Positions 8,210 through 17,095 of a stretch of DNA of 64,000 nucleotides are shown here, one piece after another. The notes beneath the pieces were generated by a model, which was given only the letters and a program-made list of their open reading frames with translations, made no database searches and had not been told where the DNA came from. The DNA comes from Candidatus Poribacteria bacterium (GTDB lineage: Bacteria > Poribacteria > WGA-4E > GCA-2687025). The stretch covers positions 81,245-145,244 of the forward strand of contig JAPPNK010000021.1 of NCBI GenBank assembly GCA_028818695.1, in the 5' to 3' direction. The position numbers and the translations under genes are program-made. How positions within the stretch are numbered: the first letter of the stretch is position 1; every line of letters starts with the position of its first letter.

Positions 8210-10216
8210 TTAAAAAGAGAACTGGGCGAATTGCATCGACAACTGCGTTTCGGTTCGCTCAAACGGCGTATGTTGCACGATTGATCTCGGATGTTTGAGC
8301 AGTCTGGACGTCGAGAGGTGATATCCGAGCGTGGAGAAGAGCGGCGAAAAGATAGCGCCGATGCGCGCCCCGTTGATCAGGTCGCGCCGGGTCGGGTTCT
8401 CATTGCTCAATCTGACGACCAGCGCGCCAATCAGCGGCGGTAGGACCGCGCCCGCAAACGCGCTTCTGGAGGCGCCATGCCCAAAGCTGACCAGCTTGCC
8501 GACCTCCGGAACGCGCATCATGGAGCTCAAAACAAAGCCGGACGCTATGATCGTCAGCCGATCGTCCACCTCGTAACCGACAACGGAGGAGACGAAGAGA
8601 AGCCACCCGCCCATCGCGGTTCCAGTGAAGTAGCTGCCGAGTATTTGCGCCCGAACCGTTTTCGGCGTGGAGAACCGCTGCTGCATGCTGTCTTCAAAGC
8701 CGGGCTGCGGCAGCGCCCATTTTACCACTTCCATGTTGGCGACCGCGGGCGTGTATTTCGGGTCAATCTCCAGAGCGGTTCGGAACGCCTCATACGCTTC
8801 GACGTACCGCTCCAGATCATAATACACCTCTCCGAGCAGGTTCCACATCTCCGCCGTACCGTCTTTCTGAACCGCCTGCTCTAAGAGCGCCGCCGCCTTG
8901 CCGTATTCGCCCAGGCGCCGCCCCAGCTGAGCCATTTGTTTCAAATCGTCGGCCGAGGCGTCGTCGAAGTCTTCCGCGCTGAGCAGCGTCATATCTCTTT
9001 TCACCATTTCCATGTTGGCGGCCGCGCGTGTGTATTTCAGGTCAATCTCCAGAGCGGTTTGGAACGCCTTGTACGATTCGAGGTACTGTTCCTGATCATA
9101 ATACACCTCTCCGAGCAGGTTCCACATCTCCGCCGTCCCGCTCTTTCGAACCGCCCCCCCTAAGAGTACCGCCGCGATGCGGTATCCGCCCCAGCGCTGC
9201 GCCTGAAGAGCCATTCTTTTCAAATCGTCGACCGAGGCGTCTTCGCCGCCTACCTCCACCCTGCCAAGCTGCGACAGCGTCTTTTTCACCATTTCCATGT
9301 TGGCGGCCGCGTGTGGGTATTTCGGATCAATCTTCAGAGCGGCTCGGAACGCGAAGTACGATGCAGAGTACCATCCCAGCTCATAATACGCCTCTCCGAG
9401 CAGATTCCACATCTCCGCCGTACCGTCTTTCTGAACCGCCTGCTCTAAGAGCGCCGCCGCCTTGCCGTATTCGCCCACGCGCTGCGCCTGAAGAGCCATT
9501 TTTTTCATATTATCGGCCGAGACGTTGTCGAAACCTTCCGCGCCGGGCAGCGACAGCTTCCATTTTACCACTTCCATGTTGGCGGCCGCGCGTGTGTATT
9601 TCGGGTCGATCTCCAGAGCGGTTTGGAGCGCCTCAGACGCTTCGGAGTACCGTTCCAGCTCATAATACGTCTCTCCAAGCAGGTTCCACATCTCCGCCGT
9701 ACCGTTTTTCTGAACCGCCTGCTCTAAGAGCGCCGCCGCCTTGCCGTATTCGCCCACGCGCTGCGCCTGAAGAGCCATTTTTTTCATATTATCGGCCGAG
9801 ACGTTGTCGAAACCTTCCGCGCCGGGCAGCGACAGCTTCCATTTTACCACTTCCATGTTGGCGGCCGCGCGTGTGTATTTCGGGTCGATCTCCAGAGCGG
9901 TTTGGAACGCCTCATACGCTTCGGAGTACCGCGCCTGATCATAATACGCCTCTCCGAGCAGGTTCCATATCGCCGCTGTCCCGTTTTTCTGAACCAGCTG
10001 CTCTAAGAACGCCGGCGGCAAGTCGTCGGCCGAGAGGTTGTCGAGATCAAGGCCTTCCGCCTGACGCCTCGCCTCGGAGTCCCCTTCCGCTTGGTTTCTC
10101 GCCTCCGATTCGTCTTCCGGTTGCGCCGCGCCTTCGACGCCTTCTTCAGCCGCCGCCGCGCACGCCAAGATCAACAATAACGCCGACGCGCATGCAAATA
10201 AATTAAGCCGCTTCAA
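8210..10216 (-). CDS. TPR-repeat exported protein with C-terminal hydrophobic domain (long paralogue)
   Basis: A 668-residue paralogue of the 396-residue protein at 6062-7252, sharing the signal sequence, the C-terminal hydrophobic domain and the ending FAQFSF. It has five TPR units with a 93-residue (279-bp) period; the units around 9431 and 9710 are almost identical over about 200 bp, so the expansion is recent. An Arg/Glu/Ala-rich linker (EARNQAEGDSEARRQAEG) follows the signal. The frame is open back to an ATG at 10270. The TTG at 10216, preceded by AGGGG, is the equivalent of the paralogue's start and is chosen; the 18 extra codons are frameshifted oxygenase remnant. Function unknown; probably an envelope protein-protein scaffold. 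Confidence 0.8.
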   Translation of the reverse strand: MKRLNLFACASALLLILACAAAAEEGVEGAAQPEDESEARNQAEGDSEARRQAEGLDLDNLSADDLPPAFLEQLVQKNGTAAIWNLLGEAYYDQARYSEAYEAFQTALEIDPKYTRAAANMEVVKWKLSLPGAEGFDNVSADNMKKMALQAQRVGEYGKAAALLEQAVQKNGTAEMWNLLGETYYELERYSEASEALQTALEIDPKYTRAAANMEVVKWKLSLPGAEGFDNVSADNMKKMALQAQRVGEYGKAAALLEQAVQKDGTAEMWNLLGEAYYELGWYSASYFAFRAALKIDPKYPHAAANMEMVKKTLSQLGRVEVGGEDASVDDLKRMALQAQRWGGYRIAAVLLGGAVRKSGTAEMWNLLGEVYYDQEQYLESYKAFQTALEIDLKYTRAAANMEMVKRDMTLLSAEDFDDASADDLKQMAQLGRRLGEYGKAAALLEQAVQKDGTAEMWNLLGEVYYDLERYVEAYEAFRTALEIDPKYTPAVANMEVVKWALPQPGFEDSMQQRFSTPKTVRAQILGSYFTGTAMGGWLLFVSSVVGYEVDDRLTIIASGFVLSSMMRVPEVGKLVSFGHGASRSAFAGAVLPPLIGALVVRLSNENPTRRDLINGARIGAIFSPLFSTLGYHLSTSRLLKHPRSIVQHTPFERTETQLSMQFAQFSF

Positions 10217-10405
10217 TTCGATTCCCCTGACAGTGTACTGGTCTAAAGAGCGATTGTCGTTTTTCGGCATGGAGGCGACCAGCTCAGGATGCGGTTCCCA
10301 GCTGTGCTACTTACTGCCGACAGAAAACGCCTGGGACGGCGATCCAACCGTGTATATCGAAGAGATACTTTTGCCGCTCGGTGAATTCGATGGCGGGCAA
10401 GCCTT
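10203..10405 (-). pseudogene. Remnant of duplicated PhyH-like dioxygenase gene
   Basis: Compared with the intact copy at 7239-8042, this stretch keeps the 5' coding end (less the start codon) and the 3' end. It lacks about 576 bp internally (junction near 10323, equivalent to 7361-7936). About 36 bp including the start codon is also gone, apparently by slippage between two GCCTT repeats. One A is missing from the run in MPKK(R), shifting the frame near the end. It cannot encode an enzyme. Confidence 0.85.
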
Positions 10406-10434
10406 TCGCCTTCAATCGTTTTATGCCTTCACTT

Positions 10435-10632
10435 TTAATATAACGTACACGGAATGAAGACGCATGTCTTCTCGGCGCCTGATTCTTGAATTGCGCGCTT
10501 CGTTAGGCTGAATCGGGCAGTCGTCTCGATGTTCTGAGCAGAGGGAACATGCTGCGCGGGAATAACCAGCTTCTCGACCGAGGGGAAGTAGGAGGCATAC
10601 CATCCGCTTTCAAAGAAAATCTGAAGCGCCAT
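10435..10632 (-). CDS. Small ORF of doubtful reality at the duplication edge
   Basis: An open frame of 65 codons starts 12 bp after the helicase stop. Its first ~40 residues (MALQIFFESGWYASY...) lie outside the duplicated segment, while the rest runs into duplicated non-coding DNA. It may be the stub of a gene interrupted by the duplication, or chance. No family recognised. Confidence 0.15.
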   Translation of the reverse strand: MALQIFFESGWYASYFPSVEKLVIPAQHVPSAQNIETTARFSLTKRAIQESGAEKTCVFIPCTLY

Positions 10633-10644
10633 GAGCCGCTGGCG

Positions 10645-12306
10645 TCATACCGCAGCGGCGGGAGCCAGCGCCTGCTCTAGCCCGACCAGCTGAAAGTAGT
10701 CCGACTCGGACAGCCGCCCCTGTTCGCTTTCGACGCCCTCGTCAACAAACCGATCAAACAGCTCCTCTTTATCTTTTAAAATGGCGTCAATCTTCTCCTC
10801 GATGGTGTTCGCCGCGACAAGCCGCGTTACGATCACATCGCGCCGCTGCCCCAGCCGATAGGCGCGGTCCTCCGCCTGACGCTCCACCGCAGGGTTCCAC
10901 CATCGATCATAATGAAACACATACGAGGCTTCCTGCAGGTTCAAACCGACGCCCCCCGCCTGCAGCGAGATGAGCATCGCCTTCGCGTCGGAGTCCTCTT
11001 TGAAGCGCGCCAGAGCCGCCTCTTTTTGAGAGGGCCATAGCCCGCCGTGGTAGGGAACAGGGTTGAACTCCTCCAGCCGCGCTTCGATGAAATCGAGCGT
11101 CTTTCGGTATTGCGAGAAGATGAGCGCCTTTTCGCCCCGTTCCGCGATCGCCTTGAGCGAATCGCGCAGATAGTTCAGCTTGACGCTTTTTTCGGTCAGC
11201 GGATCGTAGTTGCAGATCTGCTTGAGCCGCGTGATGAGAGCCAGCACATGCTGCAGCGTCACCGAATCGCCCATATGCTGCAGCCGCGTTTCGCCCCTGC
11301 TTTCCGCCGCGTCGTACGCTTTTCGCTGCGCGGGGGTCAGGTCTAGCCGGGCGGTTCGGACATGTTTTTCTGGCAGGTCTTTCAGCGCGGCCGATTTGTG
11401 TCGGCGCAGGTAGTAGGGCGCCATGATCTTCCGCGCCTCCTCCGGCTCCGCCGCCTCGCCGATGGAAAGCTGCGGGTCTAGAAACTGCCCGATGGAGCAG
11501 AGGTCGGAGACCCTGTTCTCAATCGGCGTTCCCGTCAGGCACCATGAGGCTCGCCTCGGCAGCGCCTTCACCGCTTTGGCGACGCGCGTTTCGGCGTTTT
11601 TGATGCGCTGCGCCTCATCCAGAATGATCAGATCAAAGCCGCATTCAGACATCCGCTCCAGATCGTTGCGCGCCGTTTCATAGCCGACGATCCAGACATG
11701 GTAGGGTCCGCTCCACAGCTTGCCGCGTTTTTTCGCGTCGCCTGCGACGACAACGGCGGAGGCTTCAGGCGCCCAGCGTTCAAATTCCGCTTTCCAATTT
11801 GATTTGAGACCGGCGGGGCAAACGGCGAGAATGGAGCGAATCAGCCCGCTGTTCAAAAGAAACCGCGCCGCCACAATCGCCTGTATCGTCTTGCCAAGCC
11901 CCATGTCGTCCGCCAGCAAAGCCCGGCGCCGGTTGGCAAGAAAAGAGACGCCCTCGGCTTGATATGGATACAACGCAAAAGGCAGGTCGAACCCGCGTTT
12001 GAGCGCGTCTTCCAGCGGCGGTATGAGCAGAAAGTATTGCTCCCAAGCAGCGTCTTTCTCCGCCGTGAGAGTCTGCGCCGCCGCGGAGAGCGCGTCCTGA
12101 ACCGGCTTGTCAAGCAGGGTCATCGCGTTCAGCTGCTCGGCGGAAAGCTCTAGATTGAAGAATCGGTCGCCGCGGACGGCCGGCAGAGGCGGTGTCGGCG
12201 TCAACTCGCGCGCGTTCAAGGGCGGCGATATGTCCACGCCGCGCACCTTCATCCCGAAGATCCGATCCTCCATTTGAACCTCCGCCTGATCGATCCGACC
12301 GTCCAT
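10645..12306 (-). CDS. SNF2-family DEAD/DEAH helicase-like ATPase
   Basis: A 553-residue Swi2/Snf2 ATPase. The Walker A motif is DDMGLGKT (K139), motif II is DEAQ (230-233), and motif III is LTGTPIENR. The C-terminal helicase half carries LISLQAGGVGLNLQ, the WWNPAVERQAEDRAYRLGQ signature and a final IEEKI region. These proteins translocate on duplex DNA and remodel protein-DNA complexes, often in transcription or repair. The usual bacterial SNF2 N-terminal SWIM zinc domain is absent; only about 110 residues precede the ATPase core. It lies 36 bp downstream of a conserved-looking unknown gene and probably forms a two-gene operon with it. Confidence 0.9.
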   Translation of the reverse strand: MDGRIDQAEVQMEDRIFGMKVRGVDISPPLNARELTPTPPLPAVRGDRFFNLELSAEQLNAMTLLDKPVQDALSAAAQTLTAEKDAAWEQYFLLIPPLEDALKRGFDLPFALYPYQAEGVSFLANRRRALLADDMGLGKTIQAIVAARFLLNSGLIRSILAVCPAGLKSNWKAEFERWAPEASAVVVAGDAKKRGKLWSGPYHVWIVGYETARNDLERMSECGFDLIILDEAQRIKNAETRVAKAVKALPRRASWCLTGTPIENRVSDLCSIGQFLDPQLSIGEAAEPEEARKIMAPYYLRRHKSAALKDLPEKHVRTARLDLTPAQRKAYDAAESRGETRLQHMGDSVTLQHVLALITRLKQICNYDPLTEKSVKLNYLRDSLKAIAERGEKALIFSQYRKTLDFIEARLEEFNPVPYHGGLWPSQKEAALARFKEDSDAKAMLISLQAGGVGLNLQEASYVFHYDRWWNPAVERQAEDRAYRLGQRRDVIVTRLVAANTIEEKIDAILKDKEELFDRFVDEGVESEQGRLSESDYFQLVGLEQALAPAAAV

Positions 12307-12342
12307 ATCGCTGCCTCTCCTTTCCCGGTCATGTCTTTTTCA

Positions 12343-12969
12343 TCAACGCCGAAGCCACTCCAGGTCGGGACGCTTGCCGATGCCTGCGGACGCTGCCGCA
12401 ACCGCCGCCTTCATCGATTCGCGCGCGCGTTTCTCGCTTTCAGGCAGGTCGTGGAGGCTCTGGAGGATGCGCTCAACCCGCTCAAACGGCTCGTCGATGC
12501 GCATCTCTTTCGCGGCAAGCGTCAATTGGGCGGAAGCCAAATCGAGCGCAGCGTCGGACGGCGGAACCGTCTGAATGTAAATCGATCCGCCGTCTCCGTC
12601 TGGGAACGCTTTGGCGCTCATGCTGCGCGGTCTGGCTCGGCTGATGTGAACGGCGACGGCGGTTCCGCTTTTGTAGATGCGCTCCCATAGGCGCGCCGAC
12701 GAGAACTCTTCCATCAACAAAATCGGCGGTTTTTGACGCAGCGACTTCCACAGGCTCGCCGCAATCGTGAGCGAGACCGCTGCCATACGGCTCTCGTCGT
12801 CCTCATACAGCAGATGGCGCGGCTCCGACATCTCCACAGGGTCGGTGTAACGGAACTCAATGGGTATCCCGCGCCGATTTGCGACAAGCAGCCCCCCCGC
12901 CGACATGTTGCGCGACTCGCTGTCGATGCGCGCCAGATAACCGATCAACGCTTCCTGCGCCGTTTTCAT
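12343..12969 (-). CDS. Protein of unknown function upstream of SNF2 helicase
   Basis: A 208-residue soluble protein with no signal peptide or membrane segment. It has a mixed alpha/beta N-terminal half (GGLLVANRRGIPIEFRYTDP, then LLYEDDESRMAAVSLTIAAS) and a helical, charged C-terminus. I do not recognise a family. The 36-bp spacing to the SNF2 gene suggests a functional link, perhaps as a partner or substrate adaptor. Codon and base composition match the neighbours, and the divergent peptidase gene begins 128 bp away, leaving room for back-to-back promoters. Confidence 0.7.
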   Translation of the reverse strand: MKTAQEALIGYLARIDSESRNMSAGGLLVANRRGIPIEFRYTDPVEMSEPRHLLYEDDESRMAAVSLTIAASLWKSLRQKPPILLMEEFSSARLWERIYKSGTAVAVHISRARPRSMSAKAFPDGDGGSIYIQTVPPSDAALDLASAQLTLAAKEMRIDEPFERVERILQSLHDLPESEKRARESMKAAVAAASAGIGKRPDLEWLRR

Positions 12970-13097
12970 CCGTTCCGCCTTCCTTCGTGCAACCCAATCC
13001 GCTGCAGTTTGCGCTCAAGCCTCATACGGTTAACGTTATGCAGAGCGTTTATGATACGTTTCAACTGAAAAGAGGGGGCGCAGGAAAGGAGCGGAAG

Positions 13098-14012
13098 GTG
13101 AACGAAACGATCACGGCGATACCGGGTCTGCGGTTTGGAGTTGCCGAAAACAGAGAGGCGCGGACCGGCTGCGCCGTTTTGATCTGCGAGCGCGGAGCGA
13201 CGGCCGCCGCGGCTGTCCGCGGAGGGGCGCCGGGAACGCGCGAACTGGCGGCGCTGCGCCCCGGCAACCTTGTGAAGAAGGCGCATGCGGTACTGCTCAC
13301 AGGAGGGAGCGCCTTCGGGTTGGACGCGGCGGGGGGAGTCATGGCGTATCTGGAGGAGCGGGGCGTCGGTTTTCAGGCGGGGTCTGTTCGCGTTCCGATC
13401 GTCCCTGCTGCCGCCCTGTTCGACCTTGGCGTCGGAGATTCGCGCGTCCGGCCGGACGCCGCCATGGGCAGAGCCGCCTGCGAAAACGCCAGCTCCGCTC
13501 CCGTCCAGACGGGGCTTGTCGGCCCAGGAATCGGCGCCACGGTCGGCAAGGCGCCCGGTATGACGCCTTCAAACGGAGGTCTCGGCTCGGCGTTGAAACG
13601 CGGACCTAGAGGCTTGCTTGTCGGCGCTGTCGTAGCGGTGAACGCTGTCGGCAACGTCGTCGACCCGTCCACCGGCGGCATCGTCGCCGGCGCGCGCGAC
13701 CCTGAAACCGGCGAATTGACCCCGTTTGAGCTGACCGGCGGCTTCATAGAGCGGGGCGGAACAGGTTTAAACACGACCATTGGCGTCGTCGCCGCGAACG
13801 CCGACCTGTCCCAGGGCGAAACGTACCGCATGGCGTCCATGGCGCATGACGGCCTGGCGCGGACGATCCGCCCCGCCCACACGCTGTACGACGGCGATAC
13901 CTTATTCGCGCTCGCTCTCGGCGGAGCCGAGGCGGACGCAAACGCAGCCGGAACGCTCGCGGCGGAGGCGATCGCCGAAGCGGTTTTGGCGGCTGTCCGC
14001 CCGGCTTCTTAG
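13098..14012 (+). CDS. P1 (DmpA-type) aminopeptidase, autoprocessing
   Basis: A 304-residue member of the S58/DmpA family (L-aminopeptidase/D-esterase, beta-peptidyl aminopeptidase). Family hallmarks are ITAIPGLRFGVAE at the N-terminus, LLTGGSAFGLDAAGGVM, and the autocleavage site GLN225-T226TIGVVAANA. Cleavage before the threonine is expected to yield alpha and beta chains, with the new N-terminal Thr as nucleophile. The frame is open far upstream, into the divergent gene. GTG at 13098, with AAAGGAG six bases upstream and the family-typical N-terminus, is chosen. It is cytoplasmic and its natural substrate cannot be told. The stop overlaps the convergent isomerase gene by 4 bp. Confidence 0.88.
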   Translation: MNETITAIPGLRFGVAENREARTGCAVLICERGATAAAAVRGGAPGTRELAALRPGNLVKKAHAVLLTGGSAFGLDAAGGVMAYLEERGVGFQAGSVRVPIVPAAALFDLGVGDSRVRPDAAMGRAACENASSAPVQTGLVGPGIGATVGKAPGMTPSNGGLGSALKRGPRGLLVGAVVAVNAVGNVVDPSTGGIVAGARDPETGELTPFELTGGFIERGGTGLNTTIGVVAANADLSQGETYRMASMAHDGLARTIRPAHTLYDGDTLFALALGGAEADANAAGTLAAEAIAEAVLAAVRPAS

Positions 14013-14809
14013 GGAGCCAGCTTCGCCTTCAGCTGTTGAAGCGTCTCAAAGGTTGCGCGGGCGTTCGCGTTGATCTCATCCAGGTCGTCTCCGCCTAAAC
14101 ATTCCACATAGAGAGGACCCTGAAAGCCCGCATCCGCCAGCGCCGACAGAACCGCTTCAAAGTCGACCTCCCCCTCGCCAGGTTTGATCCAGACGTCGGG
14201 GCGTCCGTTCTGAACGACGCAGTCTTTGACGATGAAAGAGCCGACGCGGGGCGCAACTTTTTGAACATCCGGTTCAGGCCGTTCGCCGCCGGCGGTGTAA
14301 TAGATAATGTTGCCGGGGTCGTAGCAGATCGAGAACGCTGGATGGCCGATCTCCTCATGAACCTGCGCGAGCATTCCGCCGTTCAAGCCGATTCCGCCGT
14401 GCGGTTTCAGCTGCAGTTCAACGCCTTTCGCCTCCGCATGCGGCGCAACGGCGCGCATGACAGCGATATACTTCTCCCGCAAATCGTCTCCGCAGCCGCA
14501 GTCCATCAGATAGCGGACGCCGGCCTCCGCGCACACATCCACCTGACGCCGATAGTCCTTCGCCGCGTCTTCTAGGTCGGCGTTCAGCTGCGGACCTGAA
14601 AGCAGCATAGACGGCTTCAGATTCCGCTTCGCCGCGATCTCAACCGTTTTGGCAATCTCGTCCGCGCCGGCGTTTGAACGCAAAAGGTGACCGTCCGCGT
14701 TCGCAAAGACAGCGACATCCGTATATCCCGCGTCCGCGATATGTCCGCATGCCTCTTCAAATGTCCATCGATTCCATGGGCGCGTTGTCGCGCCGAGGTT
14801 CCATTTCAA
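14009..14809 (-). CDS. Sugar phosphate isomerase/epimerase (xylose isomerase-like TIM barrel)
   Basis: A 266-residue AP endonuclease 2/xylose isomerase-like TIM barrel. Candidate metal-site segments are LQLKPHGG, SICYDPGNI, VGSFIVKDC and GPLYVECLGG, in the order expected for this superfamily. Members isomerise or epimerise ketoses and inositols, so the family alone does not fix the reaction. It starts with TTG at 14809, with AAAGGAA nine bases upstream. It is the last gene of a five-gene minus-strand operon headed by a sulfatase, which suggests a role in handling sugars released from sulfated glycans. Confidence 0.85.
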   Translation of the reverse strand: MKWNLGATTRPWNRWTFEEACGHIADAGYTDVAVFANADGHLLRSNAGADEIAKTVEIAAKRNLKPSMLLSGPQLNADLEDAAKDYRRQVDVCAEAGVRYLMDCGCGDDLREKYIAVMRAVAPHAEAKGVELQLKPHGGIGLNGGMLAQVHEEIGHPAFSICYDPGNIIYYTAGGERPEPDVQKVAPRVGSFIVKDCVVQNGRPDVWIKPGEGEVDFEAVLSALADAGFQGPLYVECLGGDDLDEINANARATFETLQQLKAKLAP

Positions 14810-14827
14810 CAGCGTTTCCTTTCTGTT

Positions 14828-15868
14828 TTATTCCGTTTCAGGCTCCAGATCTTCAGGCGTGTATTTCAAAACGATTCCCCATTCTCCTACCGCGAACGCC
14901 GACCCGGAGGGATGCGCCGCGACAGCGTACAGCTTGTGCGTAACGCCTGTGTCGGCGAACGGCCATGTCGCGCCGCCGTCCTCGGTAACAAGCGTCTTTC
15001 CGTTGTCGCCGACGATCCAGCCCAGCTTCGGCTTCTTCGTTGAAAAGGCAACCGATCGCAGGTCGTAGTAGAAGTCGTCCTTCTGCGCGTCGTTGGCTAT
15101 GCGTTCCCAGGCGGCGCCGGCGTCCGTTGTGCGAAGTATGGTCGCCTCTTGACCGACGATCCAGCCCGTTTTGGGGGAGACGAATCGAATGTCGTACAGG
15201 TTTTCAACGACGTTCGCCTGGATGTCGGGCTTGTTCCACGTTGCGCCGCCGTCTGTTGACGAAAGGACGAGTCCGCCCGTGCCGACGATCCAGCCGTTCT
15301 GTTTGTCGGCGAAGGCGACCGCTTCATAAGAGATTCTGCTTTCGCCGACGCGGGTGAATCCGCCGTCCGAGATCAACTTCCAGGAGCCTGCCGCGTTTTC
15401 GGTGCGCGTGAGGGAGCTGTTGTCGCCCGCGAGAAAGAGCGTCTTGTCAGAAACGACCGCTCCAGCAATGATCCGGTTGCGCGTTCCGACATCTGTAAAC
15501 TCCCACGTTTTGCCTCCGTCGTTGGAAAGGACGGAGCCTGTTCCGGCGATAAGTATGCGCTTTTTGTCGAAGGTCAGCGCGACGGAGAGCAGAGGCGAGG
15601 CGAGCCGGCGGCGGAATCTGGGCGGCACGCTCTCTGGCGGCGCGGGCATCTCCTGTTTCGTCCAGGTTTCTCCCCCGTCGTTTGTGGACAGGATCAGTCC
15701 GTTGATGCCGGCTGCCCATCCGCGTTTTTCATCTAAAAAAGAGATTGCGAGCAGGTCGCCTTCTATATTGTCGTCCCGCAAGAAGTCGTCCTGTCTCACT
15801 TCTGTCCATTTTGCGTTGGCGGAGACAAGAACCGCTGCGCATACAACGGCGGCAATCAAATGTTTCAT
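14828..15868 (-). CDS. Secreted YCF48/HCF136-like beta-propeller protein
   Basis: A 346-residue exported protein with a cleavable signal peptide (MKHLIAAVVCAAVLVSANA). At least six repeated blades follow, of the pattern (D/N)GG-x-TW preceded by WI/AVG (for example GWAAGINGLILSTNDGG, GWIVGTGGLVLSSTDGG, GWIVGQEATILRTTDAG). This is the YCF48/BNR-type propeller seen in the photosystem II assembly factor HCF136, but it is widespread in non-photosynthetic bacteria. The role here is unknown, perhaps ligand binding or protein assembly in the envelope. It lies 18 bp from each operon neighbour. Confidence 0.85.
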   Translation of the reverse strand: MKHLIAAVVCAAVLVSANAKWTEVRQDDFLRDDNIEGDLLAISFLDEKRGWAAGINGLILSTNDGGETWTKQEMPAPPESVPPRFRRRLASPLLSVALTFDKKRILIAGTGSVLSNDGGKTWEFTDVGTRNRIIAGAVVSDKTLFLAGDNSSLTRTENAAGSWKLISDGGFTRVGESRISYEAVAFADKQNGWIVGTGGLVLSSTDGGATWNKPDIQANVVENLYDIRFVSPKTGWIVGQEATILRTTDAGAAWERIANDAQKDDFYYDLRSVAFSTKKPKLGWIVGDNGKTLVTEDGGATWPFADTGVTHKLYAVAAHPSGSAFAVGEWGIVLKYTPEDLEPETE

Positions 15869-15886
15869 CGTTTTCCCTTCGCGCGG

Positions 15887-17095
15887 TCAAATGGCGGTGA
15901 GGAGCGAGAATCGATTCTCTCCCGTGTTCAAATCCACTAGCAGTAACATACCATACTTTGCCAGTTTGCGCGCTTCTAAGGCGTTTTCATGCACAATCCG
16001 CAGCCCTGAATAGTCGCCCCACAGAAACAGCGCATACGGCATCGGCTTGTGCGCGTCCAGGGCGAACTGTATTTTGAGCTGGTCTCTGGAACGGCGCGGC
16101 GTGAACTCAATCAGCTCCGGCGGGGAGGTTTCGGTTAAAAAGGGGGACGCGGTCGGCGGGTTCACGTAGTTGTGAAAAACGGCGGGCTGCGCATTCTCTT
16201 CGTCAAAGATGAACATCGCCCGGGCGTCCGCATAAAACAGCTCCATCTTTCCGCTTTTTTCATTTTTTTCAAAAAGCGCCGTCGGCTCCGTTTCTGGAAA
16301 CCGGCTGCGGTAGAGCGGGACCGCTTCGTTCAGCGCGACATGTTGAAAGCCCATCTCGGCGGTTCGGTTCCACATATCAACGAGAGCCTGTTGCCGTTCC
16401 TCGTCCAGGTCCGCGCATGCCTCCGCCGAGAACGTCATACAGACGGCGTTCCATGCGTTCACAGATTGAGACTGCGCGACCGATTCTGCCGCTTTTAAAA
16501 ACGGCTCCGTTTCCAGCTCCGCCGCGCGCGGTTCCGGGGGGACGCGCCTCCAGAATGTCAACGGCTTCGTCTCGCGCGGAATTGCCGCAATAGAGCTAGA
16601 GGGGGGTCCGCCTGACTGGCTCCGCTCTCGGCTTGGATAAAAGAAGGAGAACGGGCAGCCTCGATCCATCGCCCGCTTCGACGCCTCGTTCCATCGGTAC
16701 CCCCATAACCCTGTAAACCGCAGCGTCTCCAGCGCCTCAATCAGCGGCGCGGTTTTCATGTCGGCGCCGGCGAGGCTCAGATCGGCGTCCGGCAGCGCCT
16801 TTTGGACAAGCTCCCGTTCCCGCGCGATTTTTTGCGGCAGCTCCATCCGTTGCCGCACGCGCGCTTCGGCGTCGTCGTCCGGATGCGTCCAGCCGCGCGT
16901 GTTTAACATGAGTACCAGCCCGTCGCCCGTCCGTTTGCGCAGCCATTCGCCCGCTTCGCTCCGCGCGGTTGAAACGTCGATCGCCCATGTGATCGGGACG
17001 CCGCGTTCGTCGGCGGCTTCGGCGGCGTTTTTCATTCCGCGCAGCGCCGTTTCGGCAAGGCTCCCTGCCGCGTCCACAACGAGGCTGGCGATCAT
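15887..17095 (-). CDS. Unknown protein, possibly polysaccharide deacetylase-like barrel
   Basis: A 402-residue protein without a signal peptide. The first ~200 residues alternate strands and helices (MIASLVVDAAG, VPITWAIDVSTA, GLVLMLNTRGWTHPDDD, LSLAGADMKT, FTGLWGYRWNE), resembling the (beta/alpha) layout of NodB-like deacetylases. The canonical DxHH-type metal motifs are not obvious. The C-terminal third (PPELIEFTPRRSRDQLKIQF...) looks like a beta-rich module. Its start overlaps the upstream aminotransferase stop by 4 bp (ATGA), so translation is coupled. I cannot assign a function; the operon context suggests carbohydrate or amino-sugar metabolism. Confidence 0.6.
   Translation of the reverse strand: MIASLVVDAAGSLAETALRGMKNAAEAADERGVPITWAIDVSTARSEAGEWLRKRTGDGLVLMLNTRGWTHPDDDAEARVRQRMELPQKIARERELVQKALPDADLSLAGADMKTAPLIEALETLRFTGLWGYRWNEASKRAMDRGCPFSFFYPSRERSQSGGPPSSSIAAIPRETKPLTFWRRVPPEPRAAELETEPFLKAAESVAQSQSVNAWNAVCMTFSAEACADLDEERQQALVDMWNRTAEMGFQHVALNEAVPLYRSRFPETEPTALFEKNEKSGKMELFYADARAMFIFDEENAQPAVFHNYVNPPTASPFLTETSPPELIEFTPRRSRDQLKIQFALDAHKPMPYALFLWGDYSGLRIVHENALEARKLAKYGMLLLVDLNTGENRFSLLTAI

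Larger units (their letters stand above)
8163..10519. repeat. Tandem segmental duplication, unit 2
   Basis: This is a second copy of the 6012-8163 segment. It starts at the GTTAGGCTGAATCGG junction near 8149-8163 and ends at the matching sequence near 10504-10519. It differs by an expanded TPR array (five units instead of two) and by deletion of most of the oxygenase gene. Confidence 0.85.

Noticed and set aside
9028-10206. Plus-strand open frame of 392 codons opposite the long TPR gene
   Set aside because: Pro/Arg-rich antisense of TPR repeats, with no independent features.
14828-15868. YCF48/HCF136 similarity taken as evidence of photosynthesis
   Set aside because: No other photosynthesis gene is present, and this propeller family is common in non-phototrophs.
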